A stretch of DNA of 64,000 nucleotides, taken from positions 124,001 to 188,000 of the forward strand of contig NZ_FNFY01000002.1 in assembly GCF_900101075.1 (NCBI RefSeq), given 5' to 3'. Made by a program: the position numbers and the translations under genes. How positions within the stretch are numbered: position 1 is the stretch's first letter; the number at the start of each line of letters is the position of its first letter. This stretch comes from Lacicoccus qingdaonensis (GTDB lineage: Bacteria; Bacillota; Bacilli; Staphylococcales; Salinicoccaceae). Positions 25,765 through 34,304 of this stretch are shown here, one piece after another. The notes under the pieces are model-generated. The model worked only from the letters and a program-made list of their open reading frames with translations. It ran no database searches and was not told the origin of the DNA.

Positions 25765-26685
25765 TTACTCAAGCGCCTCCATTATGATATTCGTCTGCCC
25801 TTCAAGGGACATCAGATCATTCGTAATAAAGTCATCTGCGGACACGATCAATATATTCCCGCTGTCCACATTCATAGCATCGGCCAATTCCTTTCGCAGC
25901 GCTTCTGAATCGGTTTCCGGTCTTTTATTCACCAGAATGTAATCAGTGCCGATGCCTGAGAGCTCCGAAACCTCAAACTGGTCAAAAGGCGTTTCGCCGA
26001 TCGCATCCTCTACATCTTCAGCCACATTGAAATTTAAAACATCATACATCACTTCGGTCCCATAGGCGGAATATTCATCATACAGATAAAAGCCGTCGTC
26101 CCCTTCAACAAGCACCGCCGCTTCATGGGCGGACGGATCGAAAGACAGTTCCCGACGGTGCTCGGTCATCCTTTCCATCCAGCCGTCGGCAAGTTCAGCC
26201 GCCTTTTCCTGTTCTCCGAGAATGACTCCCATCTTATTCAGCTGAATCAGATAGATCCTGTCCCTGTATGTACTCAGCAGCTCACCGCTGTAGTTCAGAG
26301 GCAGTGTCGGGGCTATTTTTTCATAATCTGTACTGTGACTATCCTGACTGCTCGTGACGATGACATCGGGTTCGGCATCCCTCACCGCTTCAAAATCCTC
26401 ATATTCTATGTATTCCACATCATCCAGATGTTCATTTACAAAAGTGTTATCCTCGACTGCGGCTGTCACTGCAGAAATATCAGCACCGAGAAGATGCGCA
26501 TTCAACACATCCACCGGTCTCAGCAGGACCATACGCTCAGGATCTGCGGGAATTTCCATTTCACCGGAGTTATCGACCATGATACGCCGGGTTTCCCCGT
26601 CTTCTGAAACGCTGACTTCCCTGAAATTGCTGCAGCCGGTCAAAACCAGGACAAGGATGATTATCAGTAAACCTTTAATTTTCAT
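25765..26685 (-). CDS. Iron-siderophore-type ABC substrate-binding lipoprotein (FecB/FhuD family)
   Basis: 306-residue cluster A-2 type binding protein with lipobox LTGC, and two lobes joined by a long helix (EKAAELADGWMERMTEH). Blocks VDNSGEMEIPADPERMV and ADISAV are typical for siderophore or haem binding lipoproteins. The ATG at 26685 lies eight bases after AGGAG. No permease, ATPase or obvious Fur box accompanies it, so it probably feeds a transporter encoded elsewhere. Ligand cannot be predicted. Confidence 0.85.
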   Translation of the reverse strand: MKIKGLLIIILVLVLTGCSNFREVSVSEDGETRRIMVDNSGEMEIPADPERMVLLRPVDVLNAHLLGADISAVTAAVEDNTFVNEHLDDVEYIEYEDFEAVRDAEPDVIVTSSQDSHSTDYEKIAPTLPLNYSGELLSTYRDRIYLIQLNKMGVILGEQEKAAELADGWMERMTEHRRELSFDPSAHEAAVLVEGDDGFYLYDEYSAYGTEVMYDVLNFNVAEDVEDAIGETPFDQFEVSELSGIGTDYILVNKRPETDSEALRKELADAMNVDSGNILIVSADDFITNDLMSLEGQTNIIMEALE

Positions 26686-26724
26686 ATCCACTACTCCTAA
26701 AAAATATCTCCTCCATTATACAAT

Positions 26725-26755
26725 AAAAAGACCGGTTGATAACCGGTCCTTTTTA
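26725..26755. terminator. Bidirectional terminator
   Basis: GACCGGTT-GAT-AACCGGTC stem with A and T runs on both sides. It ends the BmrA-VanZ-PH unit before the lipoprotein gene. Confidence 0.92.
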
Positions 26756-27151
26756 TATTTGATGTGTTTTTTCATAACGCATTTTTTCAAACTTCAAAGC
26801 ACGTGCCCTGTGTTTTCTGTAGAACTCCAAAAATTTGTTCAAATTCTTTTCTGAAGATATGTTCATGGAGACTTCCACTTTATCATCAATCCAAAAATTT
26901 AAGATCTTGCCTGACAGCGCCCTTCGCTCTACAGTGACAATCGATATATCCGTATAATCAATTTCGTGACGGGTCACCCCTTCGTCGCCCCTCTCCAGAT
27001 TTACGAATAATCTTTCGGTCGTCGGTATCAGTGCACCCTGGAAAATATATTGTCCGTCGCTTTCAAATTCAATTGTTCCGATCAAGCCGGGTCCAATACG
27101 TTCATTTTCTAAAAGTGCAACATTTGTTAAATTTGCATACACATTGCACAA
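26753..27151 (-). CDS. Bacterial PH-like domain protein, unknown function
   Basis: 132 residues, no membrane segment. Alternating beta-strand pattern (GTIEFESDGQYIFQG, RLFVNLERGDEGVTRHEIDY, ISIVTVERRAL, FWIDDKVEVSMNISSE) followed by a basic C-terminal helix (KFLEFYRKHRARALKFEKM), as in bacterial pleckstrin-homology-like domains. That is a structural guess. It starts 12 bases after the VanZ gene and is the last gene of the ABC exporter unit. GGGG lies before the ATG. Confidence 0.7.
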   Translation of the reverse strand: MCNVYANLTNVALLENERIGPGLIGTIEFESDGQYIFQGALIPTTERLFVNLERGDEGVTRHEIDYTDISIVTVERRALSGKILNFWIDDKVEVSMNISSEKNLNKFLEFYRKHRARALKFEKMRYEKTHQI

Positions 27152-27163
27152 CCCCTTTTTGTT

Positions 27164-27727
27164 TTATTTATTTGTATTGCCTTTTCCCGTTGTGAGAATA
27201 TTATAAACAATCTGTAACTTTAAAACAAGTACCCCGCACAACATTCCTATAATTCCGCCCAAAGTGTTTAAAATGACGTCATCGATGTTGGAAATGCGTC
27301 CGATTGGCAGGACGTACTGCAGCACTTCGATGGATATGGACATCAGGCATGCGAGTACAGTCGTCAAAAAGGGCTTTCTTGTCAATATATACAAAAATAA
27401 ACCGAATGGTATGAACAGTATGATGTTCATGAGGAGCGAATTGACGATGGCCCTCGGTGTCGCGTACTCCAGAGTTTCGGTGATGCTTGAAAACGGCACC
27501 AGCTGGATCATCTGATTCGGATAATCCGTCGGCATCAATGTCACGAGAATCATCCCGACGATCGTTACCGTAAATCCGATATAGATTATCAAAGTCATTC
27601 TTCTTTTAAAATTGCGTGCATCCTTTCCGGCCGATCTGTTCAGAAATAAAAACACGATGACAATGATCATCATCAGCAGTATGAAAATCGGCAGAATCGG
27701 TGCAAACGCATGATAAAGTTCTATCAA
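27164..27727 (-). CDS. VanZ-family membrane protein
   Basis: 187 residues with five hydrophobic segments. The VanZ pattern is clear: MQLVPFSSI-like segment after segment 2, NILLFIPFGL in the middle and SIEVLQYVLPIGRISNIDDVILNTLGG near the end. VanZ proteins are associated with low-level teicoplanin resistance, but most chromosomal homologues have no known role. Start TTG at 27727, seven bases after AGAGGT and five bases after the end of the ABC exporter gene, so it belongs to that operon. Confidence 0.88.
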   Translation of the reverse strand: MIELYHAFAPILPIFILLMMIIVIVFLFLNRSAGKDARNFKRRMTLIIYIGFTVTIVGMILVTLMPTDYPNQMIQLVPFSSITETLEYATPRAIVNSLLMNIILFIPFGLFLYILTRKPFLTTVLACLMSISIEVLQYVLPIGRISNIDDVILNTLGGIIGMLCGVLVLKLQIVYNILTTGKGNTNK

Positions 27728-27732
27728 AATAA

Positions 27733-29484
27733 TTACCTCTTATCCTGTGTAAATTGCTGGTCGGTAAATGTCTTATACATTGAATGGGTATCCATCAGCT
27801 CGGCGTGGGTGCCGCTGCCGGTCAAATATCCATTTTCAATAAAGTAAATATTATCTGAATTGATGATGGTGCTGAGACGGTGGGCGATGACCAGAACCGT
27901 ACGCCCTTCCATCAGTTCATCCAGCGCTTCCTGGACAAACCGTTCGGAACGAGAATCGAGGCTTGCGGTCGCCTCGTCCAGCATCAATATTTCAGGGTCT
28001 TTTAAAAATGCCCGTGCAATGCCGATTCTCTGGCGCTGGCCGCCGGACAGCTTGATGCCCCTCTCGCCCACTTCTGTATCCATGCCCGCATCCAGTTCTT
28101 CTATGAATTCAGAAGCATAAGAGCTTTCAACCGCATGTCTGATTCCTTCTTCCGTATACTCATCTTCATTCAGACCATAGGTGATGTTATCACGGATCGT
28201 TCCGGAGACGATGGCACTTTCCTGTGCGACATAGCCGATATTTTTGCGCAGATCATGCAGCGGAATATCAGTTATATCCGTGCCGTCGACCAGTATACGG
28301 CCCGAATCTGTTTCATAATATCTTTCAATGAGTGAAAATATTGTCGATTTACCGCTGCCGCTCGGTCCGACGAAGGCGACCTTCTGATCCGGCTCCGCCC
28401 TGAATGAGATGTCCTGAATGACCGGTGTATCTTCAATATATCCAAAGCTCACATTTTCAAACTCGAGGCTGTTGAAGTTCACAGTATTTTCAGAGAGTGT
28501 ACCTGCATCCGGTTCGTCGTCCATATCGAGAATTTTAATGATCCTTTCAGTGGCGCCGAGGGCTTTATTCAGTTCGGTGAAAAACATCGCGAACATCGTC
28601 ATCGGCATGATGATCTGGAACAGATACAGCAAAAAGGCGACCATCGTACCGATGGTCATCGTTCCGTCCGCCACGCGCAGTCCGCCGTAGGCGATGATCA
28701 GAATGATGACCAGCATCATCACAGTCGACATGATCGGCGAAAGAAGCGCGTTGATCACCGCTTCCTTCATACCATATTTATAGAGCACATTGATGCCTTT
28801 CTGCCCGGTCTGCCGTTCATAACCTTCCCCGTTGAACGATTTCATCAGACGGACTTCACTCAGTGTTTCCTGTGATGTGCCTGTAAATGATGCCGTTTCA
28901 TCCTGCAGCTGTTTTGATATTCTGCCCATCCGGCGGCCGAGCGGCAGGATGATGACGATCGATATCGGCACCGCGATGAACATGATGAGTGACATCCTCC
29001 AGTCTAGTATGAACAGGATGATGACCGCACCGATGATCGACAGCGTGCCGTTGATGACCTGCGGAAAATGGGAAGTGATCAGGTTTTTGATGATTGCGGT
29101 GTCGTTGACCAGACGGCTGACCGACTCGCCGCTCTTAGTGGCATCAAAGTACTTCACCGGCAGCTTTAAAAATTTATCCCATACAAGTTCCCGGAGGCGC
29201 ATGATGATCGTCTGACCGACTTTCGCCAGTATATAATACGCGAAACCGTCGAGCACGGCGCTTATGAGAAACAGCGCGATGATGACGGCTGCGATGCCTG
29301 CAGTGAACATTTCGGTGTTGAAGCCGTCGATGAACGACTGTGTCAGAAGCGGGACGATCAATGAACCGATCATGCCGAAAAATGAAAGTGCGATTCCTGC
29401 AATGAACATGCCTTTATTCACTTTCGTCTGATTCATCAGCCCCATGAAATCCTTGAAGGAAGCTGTGCGTTCTTTATTTTCCAT
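27733..29484 (-). CDS. ABC half-transporter, multidrug exporter type (BmrA-like)
   Basis: 583 residues: six membrane segments in residues 20-320, then an ATPase with GPSGSGKST, LSGGQRQR and LDEATASLD. The order and length are those of homodimeric BmrA/LmrA drug or lipid exporters. Start at ATG 29484 after AGAGGAA. It heads a three-gene unit with VanZ and a PH-like protein, which might point to envelope-directed substrates; this is only inference. Confidence 0.92.
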   Translation of the reverse strand: MENKERTASFKDFMGLMNQTKVNKGMFIAGIALSFFGMIGSLIVPLLTQSFIDGFNTEMFTAGIAAVIIALFLISAVLDGFAYYILAKVGQTIIMRLRELVWDKFLKLPVKYFDATKSGESVSRLVNDTAIIKNLITSHFPQVINGTLSIIGAVIILFILDWRMSLIMFIAVPISIVIILPLGRRMGRISKQLQDETASFTGTSQETLSEVRLMKSFNGEGYERQTGQKGINVLYKYGMKEAVINALLSPIMSTVMMLVIILIIAYGGLRVADGTMTIGTMVAFLLYLFQIIMPMTMFAMFFTELNKALGATERIIKILDMDDEPDAGTLSENTVNFNSLEFENVSFGYIEDTPVIQDISFRAEPDQKVAFVGPSGSGKSTIFSLIERYYETDSGRILVDGTDITDIPLHDLRKNIGYVAQESAIVSGTIRDNITYGLNEDEYTEEGIRHAVESSYASEFIEELDAGMDTEVGERGIKLSGGQRQRIGIARAFLKDPEILMLDEATASLDSRSERFVQEALDELMEGRTVLVIAHRLSTIINSDNIYFIENGYLTGSGTHAELMDTHSMYKTFTDQQFTQDKR

Positions 29485-29574
29485 AATAAATTCCTCTATC
29501 ATATATATTTTCGTTAAAACTGTTTAGACCATACCCTGATATGATAAACTAGTTTCTAGCGAGGGGGAATAAAA

Positions 29575-30474
29575 ATGAGTCTTGTGCTTTCAAATTTAAC
29601 AAAAAGATTTGACGATTTTACAGCTGTAGATGATATAAATATTGAAGTGCCAACCGGCAGCATGTACGGTTTTCTCGGCGGCAACGGCGCAGGAAAGACG
29701 ACCACTTTCAGAATGCTTTTAGGCCTGCTCACACCGACTGCCGGAAATATTACATATAATGATAAGAAAATCGACTATTCGATGACCGATAAAATCGGTT
29801 ATCTGCCTGAAGAACGGGGGCTGCATCCGAAGCTCCAGGTCGATGAGCAGATCCAGTATCTCGCGAAACTGAAGGGCATGAAGAAAGCGGATATCGATAA
29901 ACAGCTTGATTTTTGGCTGGAGGAATTTGAAGTCCCTGAAAATAAGCAGAAGAAGATCGAGAAATTATCCAAAGGGAATCAGCAGAAAATCCAGCTGATC
30001 GCATCCATCATTCATGAACCGGAACTGATCATCCTTGATGAGCCGTTCAGCGGACTCGACCCCGTCAACGTGGAGATTTTGAAAAAAGCGGTTAAAAATC
30101 TGAATGAGAGCGGTGCGACGATTCTGTTCAGTACACACCGCATGGACCATGTTGAAGAACTGTGCGAAGAGTTATGTATTTTAAATAAAGGCCAGCAGGT
30201 CGTCAACGGAAACATCGATGATATCAAATCCGACTTCGGCCAGAAAGAACTGGTCATCGAAGGCAGACATGACATTTCATTTTTAAAAGACTTTCCCGGC
30301 GTGCTCGACTTTAAGCAGAAGAGGAACAAGAATGTCATTAAAATCGCAGAGGAGAAGTATGCCGAAGATATTTACAATGAGATCATCAGGATCGGCTACT
30401 TCAAACGGTTCCAGGTGATGGAACCTTCACTGAACGATATCTTCATTGCGAAGGTGGGTCGTCAATATGAATAA
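29575..30474 (+). CDS. ABC transporter ATP-binding protein (NatA type)
   Basis: 299-residue ATPase with GGNGAGKTT, signature LSKGNQQK and LDEPFSGLDP, plus a C-terminal DUF4162-like domain common to NatA-type exporters. It partners with the permease gene that overlaps its end by eight bases. GAGGGGG stands before the ATG. In Bacillus NatAB exports sodium; in a halotolerant species this is attractive but unproven, since similar pairs export drugs or lipids. Confidence 0.9.
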   Translation: MSLVLSNLTKRFDDFTAVDDINIEVPTGSMYGFLGGNGAGKTTTFRMLLGLLTPTAGNITYNDKKIDYSMTDKIGYLPEERGLHPKLQVDEQIQYLAKLKGMKKADIDKQLDFWLEEFEVPENKQKKIEKLSKGNQQKIQLIASIIHEPELIILDEPFSGLDPVNVEILKKAVKNLNESGATILFSTHRMDHVEELCEELCILNKGQQVVNGNIDDIKSDFGQKELVIEGRHDISFLKDFPGVLDFKQKRNKNVIKIAEEKYAEDIYNEIIRIGYFKRFQVMEPSLNDIFIAKVGRQYE

Positions 30475-31678
30475 ATTCAAGACTACTTTCTGGCACACAT
30501 ATTTATCCAAAGTCAAAGCGAAGTCGTTCATCATCACAACCATCATCGTCATGTTGCTGATCGTACTTGCAGGAAATTTCGACAAGATCATGAACTTGTT
30601 CGATTCATCAGAGGCGATCAATACTGTTGAAGTCGAGGCGACCGAAGAATTTACGGAACAGTTTTCGGCAGTCCTCCCTGAAATCAGTGAGGATATCAGT
30701 ATGACGGACAGTGACGGCGATATAGTGCTTACGGTGGAAGATTCCGTGCCTATCACTGCGACAGTCGAAAGCGAAGTTGAAATCAGCAGCGCCCAGCAGA
30801 CGGAAATTGAACTGGCACTCGATTCGGTCAACCGCGAGATGGTTGTCAATTCACTGGATTTGACCGAAGAGGAAGCCGGATTGATGGCAGCTGAAATCGA
30901 TGTCGACTTCCAGACGGCGGAATCGATGGAGGAAGGAGATTCCGGCGCGGCCGGAGAAATGGACGAACCAAACTATTTGAACATCGTTATTTTCTACGTC
31001 ACCGTGTTTGTCATGTTCTTCGTCGTCATCAACTACGCCAGTCAGATCGGCACCGAAATTGCGATGGAGAAATCATCACGGGTGATCGAGATGATCGTTT
31101 CGAGTGTATCACCGGTCAACCATCTGTTTGCGAAAATACTGGCAATCATCTGCGTCAGTCTGACCCAGTTATTCTTCTTTGTCGCAACAATCATTGCGGT
31201 GATCTATCTGGTGGACATCGGCGCCATCATTTCAGAGTTCGGTCTTGAGGCAAATGACCGCACTCTGCCGATGATCATTTACAGCCTGGTCTTCCTTTTA
31301 CTCGGGCTTGTGCTGTACTTATCAGTGTCCGCCCTGCTCGGTTCATTCGTGAGCCGGATGGAAGACCTGCAGCAGGCACTGCTGCCGATCACACTGATGT
31401 CAATCGGCGGTATGTATCTCGGAATGTTCAACCTGTTCAATCCGGATAACATGCTCGTCATAATCACAAGCTACTTCCCGTTCTTTACACCATTCGTCAT
31501 GCCGCTCAGAGTACTCGACCCGGACACATCACACCTGACCGTCTGGATCGGCATGGTGATTGTCATCATCACCGTCATTATCGCCGTCTACTTTGCCGCA
31601 CGCATCTATAAAGGCAGCATCCTGTCGACGGATAAAGGCATCATTAAAAACATCAGGAAATTTAATAAAGGCGAGTAG
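30467..31678 (+). CDS. ABC transporter permease (NatB type)
   Basis: 403 residues: one N-terminal membrane segment, an acidic extracellular domain of about 140 residues, then five further segments containing the SSVSPVNHLFAKIL region. This is the ABC-2 permease plan of NatB/YhaP exporters. The ATG at 30467 overlaps the last codons of the ATPase gene and has AAGGTG upstream. A strong terminator follows. Confidence 0.88.
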   Translation: MNKFKTTFWHTYLSKVKAKSFIITTIIVMLLIVLAGNFDKIMNLFDSSEAINTVEVEATEEFTEQFSAVLPEISEDISMTDSDGDIVLTVEDSVPITATVESEVEISSAQQTEIELALDSVNREMVVNSLDLTEEEAGLMAAEIDVDFQTAESMEEGDSGAAGEMDEPNYLNIVIFYVTVFVMFFVVINYASQIGTEIAMEKSSRVIEMIVSSVSPVNHLFAKILAIICVSLTQLFFFVATIIAVIYLVDIGAIISEFGLEANDRTLPMIIYSLVFLLLGLVLYLSVSALLGSFVSRMEDLQQALLPITLMSIGGMYLGMFNLFNPDNMLVIITSYFPFFTPFVMPLRVLDPDTSHLTVWIGMVIVIITVIIAVYFAARIYKGSILSTDKGIIKNIRKFNKGE

Positions 31679-31686
31679 CATTTTGA

Positions 31687-31723
31687 AGAGAGCCGTCCCG
31701 GTGTCTGGGCACGGCTCTCTTTT
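31687..31723 (+). terminator. Terminator of the NatAB-like operon
   Basis: GAGAGCCGT/ACGGCTCTC stem with a 14-base loop followed by TTTTGCTTG. Confidence 0.85.
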
Positions 31724-31751
31724 GCTTGATTTTGGGAGTTTATGGGCGGCT

Positions 31752-32109
31752 CGTGCCATCGCGGGATAGCGAAGACACGATAGACCGCATCTCGTGCCAT
31801 GGCGGAAAAACGAAGGCACGGGCCAGCCCCGACATGGCACAAAAACGATGTCGGGACAGGGGCGTTATCCCGACATGGCGCAAAAACGATGTCGGGACAG
31901 GGGCGTTATCCCGACATGGCGCAAAAACGATGTCGGGACAGGGGCGTTACCCCGACATGGCACGAAAACGATGTCGGGGCAGAGGCGTTACCCCGACATG
32001 GCACAAAAACGATGTCGGGGCAGGGTCGTTATCCCGACATGGTGCAAAAACGATGTCGGGGCAGGGGCGTTATCCCGACATGGCACGAAAACGATGTCGG
32101 GCACCGCTC
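31752..32109. repeat. Array A: nine tandem hairpins, 41-base period
   Basis: This fills the 498-base gap between the converging natB-like and nagB genes, between their terminators. Seven near-identical units start at 31828, 31869, 31910, 31951, 31992, 32033 and 32074, each CCCGACAT, a 12-base loop (GGCRCRAAAACG), then ATGTCGGG, plus a constant 13-base linker. Two units precede them: 31793 has stem CGTGCC/GGCACG with loop ATGGCGGAAAAACGA, and 31752 a decayed copy with TCGTG/CACGA. Rightward open frames across the array (about 31726-32554) arise because 41 is not a multiple of three and are not genes. Confidence 0.95.
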
Positions 32110-32121
32110 AAAAACCAACAT

Positions 32122-32160
32122 AAAAAAAGAACGCGGACTCATAATGAGCCTGCGTTCTTC
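32122..32160 (-). terminator. Terminator of nagB
   Basis: Long stem AGAACGC-GGACTCA/TGAG-C-TGCGTTCT with a short loop and seven T on the minus strand. Confidence 0.88.
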
Positions 32161-32175
32161 TTCAGCCGATGATCT

Positions 32176-32898
32176 TTATTCGCCCAGGACGTCTTTGTCG
32201 AGCATGACTGTCAGATTATCGTGTTTCTGTAAAATTGTCACCGGGATTTCTTCTGTGATTTCACCGTTGAGCAATGCGTCCACGGCTTCACTTTTTGTCT
32301 CCCCGGAAGCGAGGAAAAGAATGGATTTGGTATCCATGATCGTCTCAAGTCCCATGGAGAGTGCGCGTGTCGGCACGTCTTCAATCTTATCGAAGAATCT
32401 TGAGTTGTCTTTGATCGTCACATCCGTCAGATCGACGACCTGCGTTCTGCTGTTGAACGGAGTGCCTGGTTCATTAAAGCCGATATGGCCGTTACGGCCG
32501 ACGCCGAGCACCTGCAGATCGATGCCGCCGAGGTCTGCGATGATTTTCTCGTAGCTTTCCACTTCCGCATCCAGATCATCACTTTTACCATCCGGAATAT
32601 GTGTGTTCTCCAAAGGAATATTCACTTTGCTGAAAAATTCCTCAAGCATGAAGTAGTGATAACTCTGCTTATCATCCCCGTCGAGCCCGACATATTCATC
32701 CAGGTTCACTGTGTGTACATTCGACAGGTCTATATTGTTTTCATTCAGCATTTCCGCCAGATACTGATACATTTTTTGTGGTGTGGACCCTGTTGCCAGA
32801 CCGAGTGTGATATCCGGCTTTTTTTCAATTGCCTCATATATAAATTTTGCTGCTTCTTTGCTCATACCATCATAATCTTCAGCTGTAACGACTTCCAT
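32176..32898 (-). CDS. nagB: Glucosamine-6-phosphate deaminase
   Basis: Converts glucosamine-6-phosphate to fructose-6-phosphate and ammonia, completing GlcNAc use started by NagE and NagA. The 240 residues show the phosphate loop GLATGSTP, catalytic NLDEYVGL (Asp67) and GRNGHIGFNEP (His138). The length is the short form without the C-terminal extension of enterobacterial NagB, so allosteric control by GlcNAc-6-P is unlikely. GGAGG precedes the ATG. It stands alone, 9 kb from nagA-nagE. Confidence 0.96.
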   Translation of the reverse strand: MEVVTAEDYDGMSKEAAKFIYEAIEKKPDITLGLATGSTPQKMYQYLAEMLNENNIDLSNVHTVNLDEYVGLDGDDKQSYHYFMLEEFFSKVNIPLENTHIPDGKSDDLDAEVESYEKIIADLGGIDLQVLGVGRNGHIGFNEPGTPFNSRTQVVDLTDVTIKDNSRFFDKIEDVPTRALSMGLETIMDTKSILFLASGETKSEAVDALLNGEITEEIPVTILQKHDNLTVMLDKDVLGE

Positions 32899-32946
32899 AG
32901 TAAACCTCCATTCAATCTTTTTCTATATCATTACTATACCAATAAG

Positions 32947-32958
32947 TTGAATAGACAA
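32947..32958 (-). promoter_or_regulatory. Possible NagR/YvoA-type operator upstream of nagB
   Basis: TTGTCTATTCAA on the minus strand, close to the HutC-subfamily GntR pattern GT-N-TA-N-AC with one mismatch, about 50 bases upstream of the nagB start. No nagR gene is in the window. Confidence 0.4.
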
Positions 32959-33075
32959 CCATAAAAATTTAAAGGCTTCTAAAATTTTTTCACCCTTTCG
33001 TCAAATATTTTAACTAAGGTGAGTTGGCGGGGTACTGGAATCAGCAGTAAAATACTTCGTCAGGCACAAAATAAA

Positions 33076-33104
33076 AAAACAAGCCTTCATAAAGGCCTGT
33101 TTTT
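33076..33104 (-). terminator. Terminator of the ABC/SRPBCC operon
   Basis: AACA-GCCTT/AAGGC-TGTT stem with a four-base loop and an A/T run on each side. Confidence 0.82.
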
Positions 33105-33115
33105 CAGATGATCAT

Positions 33116-33553
33116 CTATTTTTCAACGTGATCGATGAATTTATTCAGCTCGCGGTTCATGACGATGCCGACAACCGGCTTCATCGTCGTGACGAGCACT
33201 TTCGCGCCCATCTTGCTGTTGCGGAGTTCCGAGCGGACTGAAATGTCAACACCGCCGTTATTCGGAACGACAGTGAACTGCGTCAGAATATCGCCCTGCT
33301 TCAGCCTTGAGCGGACGGTGACTCTCCTGTCCGCCTCATACTCGATGATTTCACTGCGGAAGCGGTACGTTTTCCCTTTAACATTCAAAGTTGTACGGAA
33401 TTTGGTGCCTTCATCTCTTTTATCTGTTGAACTGTATTCAATATTATCCAGTATGCTGAAGATTTCCTGCAGTTTTGCATCGTCGTTCACAAATTCAAAC
33501 ACTCTTTCAGGTGTTGCCTCAACATCCTGCTTTTGATAATTGTAAATTTCCAT
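33116..33553 (-). CDS. SRPBCC (START-like) family protein
   Basis: 145 residues with the helix-grip pattern: strand, two short helices (TPERVFEFVNDDAKLQEIFSI), a long antiparallel sheet and a final long helix (VGIVMNRELNKFIDHVEK). Such proteins bind hydrophobic ligands; no catalytic residues can be assigned. It begins seven bases after the lipoprotein gene, the last of a five-gene leftward unit with an ABC transporter. Confidence 0.8.
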   Translation of the reverse strand: MEIYNYQKQDVEATPERVFEFVNDDAKLQEIFSILDNIEYSSTDKRDEGTKFRTTLNVKGKTYRFRSEIIEYEADRRVTVRSRLKQGDILTQFTVVPNNGGVDISVRSELRNSKMGAKVLVTTMKPVVGIVMNRELNKFIDHVEK

Positions 33554-33560
33554 TACCGAT

Positions 33561-34304
33561 TCACTCTTTCCTGATTGTTATTGGATACTCTGTAATAATC
33601 ATATCACCTTCATTCAATGTGACAAGTAATTCCTCAATATCCATCATTTCTTCTTCAAGCAGCGGCTCATTGACAATAAAAGAAGAGACCGATGAATAAT
33701 TGGCATAAACGTCCTTTTCGCCGTCAGCCCGCTGAACAGGCAGATAGTCGGTGACAAGTGAATACTCACCCGTTTCCAGATGTCTGCCCACTTCATGAAT
33801 GCCGGCAGGTATGATAAAACTCTCATTGCGGGCGGCATTCATCATTTCTTCTTCAGCGGGGACCAGTTCGATTTCTGCGTCCCTCGATTTATAATCCAGC
33901 TGCATACCGTCCGACAGATTCAAAATTAAATCAGACGTAAAAATGCCCATGGCAATCTCAATCAGACGTGTGCCTTCCGGATCATACGTAACGAGTGCGC
34001 CGGCACTGGTGTCACCACCGCCGATTCTGTATCTGCCCTCTTCGATGTCTTCGCCTATTTCATAGCTGCCTGAGGAAATCGTTACCGCTTCACCGGTTTC
34101 ATCCGCCGTGCTTTCTACAGTCGCATTCAAAAAGTGGAAACGGTCCTCCATGCCGGCATGCAGCAGTTTATTGTCCTGTTCATAAAGTTCTGCGGCTTCT
34201 TCATTGATCTCAAGCGCTTCCCCGTCATACTTCTCGGGCATGATGCCTGAAAACCCGCACCCTGCAAGAAATAATGTCATGAGCAGTACACTAACTTGTT
34301 TCAT
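33561..34304 (-). CDS. Lipoprotein with two copies of a G-x-Y-x-I/V-G-x-x-I/L-x-x-G-x-Y motif
   Basis: 247 residues from ATG 34304, signal with lipobox LAGC. After a helical stretch (EINEEAAELYEQDNKLL) there are two related beta-rich modules: SGSYEIGEDIEEGRYRI in the middle and AGIHEVGRHLETGEYSLV later. This motif occurs in many secreted Gram-positive proteins with no known role. The start overlaps the end of the ABC ATPase gene by 14 bases, so it is coupled to the transporter and could be an accessory or immunity lipoprotein. Confidence 0.78.
   Translation of the reverse strand: MKQVSVLLMTLFLAGCGFSGIMPEKYDGEALEINEEAAELYEQDNKLLHAGMEDRFHFLNATVESTADETGEAVTISSGSYEIGEDIEEGRYRIGGGDTSAGALVTYDPEGTRLIEIAMGIFTSDLILNLSDGMQLDYKSRDAEIELVPAEEEMMNAARNESFIIPAGIHEVGRHLETGEYSLVTDYLPVQRADGEKDVYANYSSVSSFIVNEPLLEEEMMDIEELLVTLNEGDMIITEYPITIRKE

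Noticed and set aside
31828-32102. CRISPR-like array
   Set aside because: Period is regular, but the linkers between palindromes are constant and only 13 bases, and no cas genes are present.
31726-32554. Long rightward open frames over array A with repeated Pro-Asp-Met/Lys-Arg-Cys-Arg peptides
   Set aside because: The 41-base period rotates through all three frames, which creates similar frames in each; no ribosome site, and the longest runs antisense through nagB.
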